From positions 1 to 17,894 of the forward strand of contig JABDJT010000416.1 in assembly GCA_013003335.1 (NCBI GenBank): 17,894 nt of DNA, written 5' to 3'. The position numbers were made by a program, and so were the translations under genes. A model generated the notes under the pieces. It worked only from the letters and a program-made list of their open reading frames with translations. It did not search any database and was not told where the DNA came from. Shown here in pieces: positions 13,738 to 17,894 of this stretch (within the stretch, counting starts at the first letter, position 1; each line of letters opens with the position of its first letter). This DNA comes from Verrucomicrobiales bacterium (GTDB lineage Bacteria; Verrucomicrobiota; Verrucomicrobiia; Verrucomicrobiales; DEV007).

Positions 13738-15645
13738 ATGAACAGGGTTGGATTGGCAAAGAGACAGGGTTGGTTCGCAGCGGCAGTCTTTTGCTGGACT
13801 GCCGCTGCGGGGACATTCGCTGTCTGCCAGGAGGAAGCGCAAGTTGCGCCGGAAACGGCTGACCCGGTATTGGGAGCGCGGCTGCGGTTTGACTCGGGAC
13901 AGTTCGCAGACGGAAACCGCGTGCTGGAGAATGCGCTGGCGCTGGCGGATGTGAGCAGTGACCTGGTGCGGGAAGCGTTCTATCTTTTGGAAAAAGAAGA
14001 GGCGCTCGGTCGGGAAGCTTGGCTGCGACGGCTGGAATACTGGGCAAAAGAGACCGGCCCACGGGCGGACTGGGCGGCGTTCTATCGGGGCGTGGGTCTG
14101 CGGCAGAGCGGGGATTTGGCGGGGGCTTTGGCCGCCTTTTCGGAATACGTGACGGCGGAAACACGGCCGCCGCAATTGCTGGAGGCTGCGAATTTGCATC
14201 AGGTGGAGCTTTTGTTTGAAACCGAAGCAGAGGTAGAGGCGCGGGTGCTGACAGCAGAAATTTTGGCGGCCAAACCGGCCGGCTCAGTGCGGTCGTTTCT
14301 TCGTGGCGTGCAGGCCCGCTACCTGATTGAGCACGAGAGGCCGACGGAGGCTCTTGCGATTTTTGAGGCGCTGGATCCGGCGTCGATCAGCGAGGAGGAT
14401 TTGTTTCACGAAGCGTTGGCGGCTTTGCAGGCAGACGAGGTGGAGGTTTTCAGAGGAAACCGAGAGCGACTGCTCGAGCGGGAGTCTGAATTGTTGGCCG
14501 AGTTGGATTTCGAGGAGGGTTTGTTCCTGGCATCGCAAGCGGATACAGCGGCGTTCGACAAGTTGGCGGCATTTTTGCGAAATTACCCAACTCACCAGCG
14601 TGCGGCGGACGCGGAAATCGCCCTGGCGGAAATGCACCTGAACCAGGCTCTGCCCCAGCCGCAGGCCGCCCGGGACCGGCAGGCCAGCGCCTCGAGGCGC
14701 CCTCTCATGCTCGACCAGGAGGAAAGGCTCCATTTTTCGCAAATCTGGACGGAACAGATTGCGGGCAATCTTCCGGCGATGGTGAAACGGGCGGAGCGAT
14801 TTCTGGAAGCGTGGCCGCATTCGGAACGCCGTCCCGAAGTGATGATGATGCTGGGTCAGGCGCACTTTGAACTCGGTGAGTATCCAAGGGCGATCGTGCA
14901 TTTTGAGCGGTTGTCCGCGAATCAGGGTGATCCGGCAAAAGAGGAGGCGGCGCTGTTTTTCACGGCGAAGGCGGCCAGCCTGACCATGACATTTGAGAAT
15001 CACGAGAAAGCACTGACGCTTTGGGATGTCGTAGCGGAGCGAGGGGGACCGCTTGCTGCTCAGGCGAGGCACGAACAGGGATTGCTGCACCTTGCTCACA
15101 ATCGGTTGGACGACGCACTGGAGTCATTCCAGGCTGTTTTGACGCGTCCGCCAGGCGAGGTTCCCCCGGAACTGGTCATCGCAACACTATGTGATGTGGG
15201 TCACGCTCAGTTTTTGAACGGGTTGGCTGCCCAATCCGCCGGGGAAGACGGCGCACCTTTGCTGCAGGCGGCAATCGAATCATTCGAGGCGGCGGATGGG
15301 CATCCGGCCTCAACGACGGCATGGAAATTCCAGGCGCAGGTGCGGCGCGGGAAATGTTACGAGGCTCTCGGAAAAACGGCAGAGGCCCTGAAGATTTACC
15401 GGTCTGTAGTGGCCAACAGCCCTGCCACCCGGTCTGTGATCCCGGCCGCGACGATTCCCACCGAAGAATTTGACTGGCTCTACCGTGCCGGATTTTCGGC
15501 CGTGGAAATCCTGGAAGGGCAGAAGAACTGGAAGGAAGCCGTAAACCTGGCGGAACTGCTGGCCGAAACAAGCGGGCCCCGCTCGATTGAGGCCGGAGAA
15601 CGGGCCAATCGGCTCCGGCTCCGGCATTTTGTATGGGACGAATGA
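13738..15645 (+). CDS. Exported tetratricopeptide-repeat protein
   Basis: This 635-residue protein starts with a signal peptide (MNRVGLAKRQGWFAAAVFCW, cleavage near residues 24-31) and is otherwise alpha-helical. TPR-like helix pairs are visible at about 371-397 (LGQAHFELGEYPRAIVHFERL), 446-470 (QGLLHLAHNRLDDALESFQAV) and 538-563 (GKCYEALGKTAEALKIYRSVV), with weaker units throughout. The pattern resembles CpoB/BamD-like periplasmic scaffold proteins, but no specific family is recognised. A Cys at 30 (FAVC) is a poor lipobox because the -1 residue is Val, so lipid anchoring is unlikely. It follows DUF5069 by 6 bases and has its own strong Shine-Dalgarno site. Oddly, the first 14 codons are repeat-derived (see 13741-13778). 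It probably acts in protein-protein assembly in the envelope. Confidence 0.85.
   Translation: MNRVGLAKRQGWFAAAVFCWTAAAGTFAVCQEEAQVAPETADPVLGARLRFDSGQFADGNRVLENALALADVSSDLVREAFYLLEKEEALGREAWLRRLEYWAKETGPRADWAAFYRGVGLRQSGDLAGALAAFSEYVTAETRPPQLLEAANLHQVELLFETEAEVEARVLTAEILAAKPAGSVRSFLRGVQARYLIEHERPTEALAIFEALDPASISEEDLFHEALAALQADEVEVFRGNRERLLERESELLAELDFEEGLFLASQADTAAFDKLAAFLRNYPTHQRAADAEIALAEMHLNQALPQPQAARDRQASASRRPLMLDQEERLHFSQIWTEQIAGNLPAMVKRAERFLEAWPHSERRPEVMMMLGQAHFELGEYPRAIVHFERLSANQGDPAKEEAALFFTAKAASLTMTFENHEKALTLWDVVAERGGPLAAQARHEQGLLHLAHNRLDDALESFQAVLTRPPGEVPPELVIATLCDVGHAQFLNGLAAQSAGEDGAPLLQAAIESFEAADGHPASTTAWKFQAQVRRGKCYEALGKTAEALKIYRSVVANSPATRSVIPAATIPTEEFDWLYRAGFSAVEILEGQKNWKEAVNLAELLAETSGPRSIEAGERANRLRLRHFVWDE
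13741..13778. repeat. Rearranged copy of the dispersed palindromic repeat, now coding
   Basis: The first half (13741-13760, AACAGGGTTGGATTGGCAAA) matches the reverse complement of the 16116-16154 element at 18 of 20 positions. The second half (13764-13778, ACAGGGTTGGTTCGC) matches the same element directly, 15 of 15 bases (16119-16133). The two halves therefore read as direct repeats 23 bases apart. They encode residues 2-14 of the TPR protein's signal peptide. Confidence 0.6.
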
Positions 15646-15717
15646 GCGACGACGGTTGTTTTTCTTCCCCGCTGTGTCAGATTCTGGAAACAACAAACTA
15701 CCCATCCGAAACCCGAA

Positions 15718-16089
15718 ATGAGCGAACAAGAAGCAATCGAAGAATCATCCGCGACCGAAAATTTTGAGGCCGGAAAATCGCATGCCCTCCAGGCAGCGGA
15801 AGAACTAAAAACAGCTGCTGCGCAGAAAGCGGAGGAATTGAAAGCGGTGGCCCAGGAGAAGGGATCACAAATCAAGGATGCTGCGGTCGAGAAGACTCAG
15901 CATTTTCGTGACGTCGCCACGGAGAAGGCCGAGCACCTTCGCGGAGCTGCAGAGCAGCACCTGGGAGATGCCAAGATTCGGGTCGATGAACTTCGCGAGG
16001 AAGGCGAGAAATACGTTCGGGAAAATCCTGCCAAATCCGTCTTGATCGCTCTGGGGCTGGGATTCATCATCGGGCGGATCCTCCGTTGA
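15718..16089 (+). CDS. DUF883 / ElaB-YqjD family membrane-anchored protein
   Basis: This 123-residue protein has an Ala/Glu/Lys-rich amphipathic helical region (about 20-100) with repeating A-x-x-K-x-E-E-L and E-K-x-x-x-x-A units, then a single C-terminal membrane segment (about 103-122, NPAKSVLIALGLGFIIGRIL). This is the ElaB/YqjD/YgaM layout, with the helix in the cytoplasm and a C-tail anchor in the inner membrane. In Escherichia coli, YqjD binds ribosomes at the membrane in stationary phase; whether this homologue does so is inference. It heads a three-gene cassette with the holin-like and small membrane proteins downstream. The 72-base gap before it holds no clear terminator (only a 7-base inverted repeat with a long loop). 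Confidence 0.85.
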   Translation: MSEQEAIEESSATENFEAGKSHALQAAEELKTAAAQKAEELKAVAQEKGSQIKDAAVEKTQHFRDVATEKAEHLRGAAEQHLGDAKIRVDELREEGEKYVRENPAKSVLIALGLGFIIGRILR

Positions 16090-16115
16090 TTTTCGGAATT
16101 GATTGCCGTTTCGAT

Positions 16116-16154
16116 CCAACAGGGTTGGTTCGCCAATCAAACCCTGTTGGTTCG
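16116..16154. repeat. Palindromic dispersed repeat, best-preserved copy; possible terminator or attenuator
   Basis: CCAACAGGGTT (16116-16126) pairs perfectly with AACCCTGTTGG (16140-16150) around a 13-base loop. TTCGTTTTTC follows, so the RNA could act as a weak intrinsic terminator. It lies between the DUF883 gene and the holin-like gene, 7 bases before the ATG at 16161, where a hairpin would affect both transcription and translation of the downstream gene. Relatives lie at 11226-11262 and 13741-13778. Confidence 0.75.
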
Positions 16155-16160
16155 TTTTTC

Positions 16161-16556
16161 ATGAATTCGACTCCGCCGGACACACTGGGTTCAAAGGCGG
16201 CGGCCATGCTCGGCGCGTTGCTGGATTATATCGGCATTCGGCTGCAGCTTTTGCGCCTGGAAGCAGAAGAGGCGAAAGGCGGTCTGGTCCGGAAGGCTGC
16301 GCTGATCGTGGCGGGTGGATTTTTCCTGCTGCTGAGCTGGATTGGAATCTGCGCCGGACTGGTCGGGTTTCTCGCTCTCAAGCTCGGTTGGAGTTGGTGG
16401 GCAGCGGCGTTCCTGGTGGCTGGCTCACACCTGGTTTTCGGAGTCGTTTTTCTTCTTCTGGCCGCAAAAAAACCGAAGAATCCGCTTTTTGGAGACAGCA
16501 TTCGGGAATTCGCCAAAGACCGGGACTGGTTGAACAGCCATCGGAAAAAAGATTAG
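16161..16556 (+). CDS. Phage holin superfamily III / YqjE-like inner membrane protein
   Basis: This 131-residue protein has an N-terminal amphipathic helix (LDYIGIRLQLLRLEAEEAKGGLVRK, about 21-45) followed by two membrane segments (about 46-72 and 78-101) and a charged tail. The pattern matches Phage_holin_3_6/YqjE proteins. Despite the family name, chromosomal members are not lysis proteins and sit next to YqjD-type genes. ATG 16161 gives the usual family length. An in-frame TTG at 16086 overlaps the upstream stop as TTGA but would translate the palindromic repeat into a 25-residue extension, so I rejected it. No Shine-Dalgarno sequence precedes 16161, which makes coupling or hairpin control plausible. 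Confidence 0.82.
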   Translation: MNSTPPDTLGSKAAAMLGALLDYIGIRLQLLRLEAEEAKGGLVRKAALIVAGGFFLLLSWIGICAGLVGFLALKLGWSWWAAAFLVAGSHLVFGVVFLLLAAKKPKNPLFGDSIREFAKDRDWLNSHRKKD

Positions 16557-16559
16557 AAT

Positions 16560-16567
16560 GGAGAGGA
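16560..16567 (+). promoter_or_regulatory. Ribosome binding site that supports a TTG start at 16575
   Basis: GGAGAGGA lies 7 bases before the TTG at 16575. No ATG or GTG in this frame gives a plausible alternative near the start, so this site decides for TTG initiation. Confidence 0.6.
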
Positions 16568-16574
16568 ATTTGTT

Positions 16575-16970
16575 TTGAGCCGGAAACAGGAAAAGCAGGC
16601 CCTTTTGCAACTGTTGGAGAATTCGCGCCACCAGCTGTCGGCTGATTTGCAGGGTGTAGGTGAATCGCTGAACGTTCCGCGCCGGATTCAGCGATCTTTT
16701 CATGAAAATTCGATAGCCTGGCTGGCGGGAGGAGCCGCGGCCGGCCTGATTCTAGCTCTGCTTACCGGAAGGCACGCCAAGCGCAAGGTGTCCGAAAAAG
16801 TGAAAGTTGGTTTTGTCAGGGGGGCGCTTTTTTCATTGACCGGTGTAATGACTAAGCAAATACTTCGGTCTTCTCTCCCGGCCCTTCAACGAATGGCTCT
16901 GGAGGGGCTGGAGCGCTGGGCTGTCGGTCGGCAGGAGCCTCCGGTGATTGATGAAAATTTGAAGGAGTAG
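16575..16970 (+). CDS. Small membrane protein in yqjK position
   Basis: This 131-residue protein starts at TTG 16575, supported by a strong ribosome binding site, 18 bases after the holin-like gene. It has a charged, helical N-terminus (residues 1-45), one clear membrane segment with a glycine-rich start (about 46-64, SIAWLAGGAAAGLILALL), a basic patch (RHAKRKVSEKVK) and a second weakly hydrophobic region (about 83-107). I do not recognise a family by sequence. Its position after DUF883 and holin-like genes matches that of yqjK in enterobacteria, where the last cassette member is also small and basic. A joint membrane complex with the two upstream products is inferred from gene order only. 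Confidence 0.75.
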   Translation: MSRKQEKQALLQLLENSRHQLSADLQGVGESLNVPRRIQRSFHENSIAWLAGGAAAGLILALLTGRHAKRKVSEKVKVGFVRGALFSLTGVMTKQILRSSLPALQRMALEGLERWAVGRQEPPVIDENLKE

Positions 16971-16984
16971 CAACGCACTGACCC

Positions 16985-17894
16985 ATGTCTGAAGAAGAAA
17001 CGATCAAGGTTCTCGACCATGTCGATGAGTATCTGAAACTGGCACAGGAATACGACGTTTCGGATGTCCACCTGTCCCCAACCTGCCAGCCGAAATGGCG
17101 GCGGTTCGGACTCCTGCAGCCGATCTGGGAGAACGGAGAGATTCTCACTGCTGAGCAGACTGAAAAGCTGGCACGCAATTACCTGCCTGCATCGGAGTTG
17201 AAGCGCCTCGAAGAGAAGGGCGATGTCGATTTTGCCTACGATCCGGGCTTCGGGCGTTTTCGTGCTTCGGTGGTGAAGCAGCGACTCGGTTGGGAAATGG
17301 TGTTCCGGGTGATTTCCACGAACCTGCGGACGATGGAGGAGTTGGAACTCCCGGAAACGATCAAGCCGCTGCTTCGATTTCACAACGGCCTCGTGCTGGT
17401 GACCGGTTCCGTCGGCTCCGGAAAATCGACGACTTTGGCGGCTCTGATCAACCAGATCAATAATGAGCGGACCGACCACATTATCACGCTGGAAGACCCG
17501 ATCGAATACGTCATCGACCCCAAGAATTGCCACGTAAACCAGAGGGAAATTCACCTGCACACCGAGAGTTTCTCTCACGCTCTCCGAGCCGCCCTGCGGG
17601 AGGATCCGGATGTGATCATGGTTGGGGAAATGCGCGACCTTGAGACCATTTCGCTCGCCATTACTGCCGCGGAAACCGGTCACCTCGTGCTTGCGACATT
17701 GCACACCGGTTCCGCTGCCCGAACACTGGACCGGATTCTCGACGTGTTCCCGACCGAACAGCGGGAGCAGATTCGAATTATGGTTGGGGAATCGCTGCGA
17801 GGCATCATCTCGCAACAACTGGTTCCTAAGAAAGATGGCACGGGCCGAGAACTCGCGCTTGAACTTCTCGTGAATACGCCGGCGGTTTCCGCCC
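16985..17894 (+). CDS. pilT: PilT-type twitching motility ATPase (3' partial)
   Basis: The first 303 residues are present; the window ends before the stop. The N-terminal PAS-like region reads DVSDVHLSPTCQPKWRRFGLL. The ATPase core has Walker A GSVGSGKST (141-149, Lys147), the Asp box ITLEDPIEY (Glu170, Asp171), Walker B VIMVGEMRDLET (Glu215) and the His box TGHLVLATLHT (His233, His240). SQQLVPKKDGTGRELALELLVNTPAV is the typical PilT segment near the end of the core. The protein should form a cytoplasmic hexamer that depolymerises type IV pili for twitching or DNA uptake; PilU-like paralogues look similar, so PilT versus PilU is not settled. Walker A has Ser-Val where most PilT have Pro-Thr. 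It starts 14 bases after the yqjK-position gene, with AGGAG too far upstream to be an ideal ribosome site. Confidence 0.92.
   Translation, partial: MSEEETIKVLDHVDEYLKLAQEYDVSDVHLSPTCQPKWRRFGLLQPIWENGEILTAEQTEKLARNYLPASELKRLEEKGDVDFAYDPGFGRFRASVVKQRLGWEMVFRVISTNLRTMEELELPETIKPLLRFHNGLVLVTGSVGSGKSTTLAALINQINNERTDHIITLEDPIEYVIDPKNCHVNQREIHLHTESFSHALRAALREDPDVIMVGEMRDLETISLAITAAETGHLVLATLHTGSAARTLDRILDVFPTEQREQIRIMVGESLRGIISQQLVPKKDGTGRELALELLVNTPAVSA

Noticed and set aside
13561..14199. Pro/Arg-rich 212-codon frame on the - strand spanning the DUF5069/TPR junction
   Set aside because: Low-complexity antisense translation across two real genes, with no ribosome site or domain.
15655..15694. 7-base inverted repeat GTTGTTT/AAACAAC before the DUF883 gene
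   Set aside because: Short AT-rich stem with a 26-base loop; expected by chance.
16086..16160. Upstream TTG start for the holin-like gene that overlaps the DUF883 stop as TTGA
   Set aside because: It would translate the palindromic repeat into a 25-residue extension that the family lacks; ATG 16161 gives the normal length.
16161..16556. Prophage lysis gene (holin name)
   Set aside because: No phage structural, integrase or endolysin genes nearby; the DUF883 neighbour points to the chromosomal YqjE type.
1..17894. CRISPR array, tRNA, rRNA, integrase or toxin-antitoxin genes
   Set aside because: I saw no regularly spaced repeats, no tRNA-like cloverleaf and no matching protein motifs on either strand.

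Overview
The window looks like a chromosomal stretch from the Planctomycetes-Verrucomicrobia group, most probably a Verrucomicrobiota member. The main reason is two giant secreted proteins that carry the 'Pirellula/Verrucomicrobium-type' membrane-bound dehydrogenase propeller (TIGR02604-like) joined to HEAT-like repeats and the matching CxxCH heme domain (TIGR02603-like). LamG-type domains, a Cys-type sulfatase and a DUF5069 protein fit the same group. This taxonomic call is inference from protein families, not a marker gene. Every base is in or close to a gene; no gap exceeds 100 bases. Thirteen bases short of 18 kb hold eleven genes, ten on the + strand and one on the - strand, with the first and last genes cut by the window edges.

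Region 1 (1-11226) is a catabolic, cell-envelope block. A neutral-ceramidase-like domain is fused to two LamG domains, a PVC propeller, HEAT-like repeats and cytochrome c (5' end missing). Three bases later comes a small Dabb protein, and four bases after that a second PVC cytochrome whose C-terminus is an N,N-dimethylformamidase (DMFase) large-subunit-like module. A secreted formylglycine-type sulfatase follows. The spacing suggests one transcript for at least the first three genes. Both giant proteins couple an amide-hydrolase-family module to a heme/propeller redox module, one at the N-terminus and one at the C-terminus. I consider this the most novel content. A working idea is periplasmic or surface breakdown of a sulfated, amide-containing substrate with electrons passed to c-type heme; the substrate is unknown.

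Region 2 (11226-13731) is housekeeping-like: a class I SAM methyltransferase on the - strand, divergent from a class V (alanine/serine-glyoxylate family) aminotransferase. A good intrinsic terminator candidate follows, then a DUF5069 protein.

Region 3 (13738-17894) starts with an exported TPR protein. Next is a three-gene membrane cassette whose order resembles enterobacterial yqjD-yqjE-yqjK (DUF883, holin superfamily III-like, small membrane protein). The window ends in a PilT-type twitching ATPase gene that is cut off.

A short palindromic repeat family links the regions. A near-perfect hairpin copy lies at 16116-16154, a decayed copy at 11226-11262, and a rearranged copy at 13741-13778 has become coding sequence for the signal-peptide N-region of the TPR protein.
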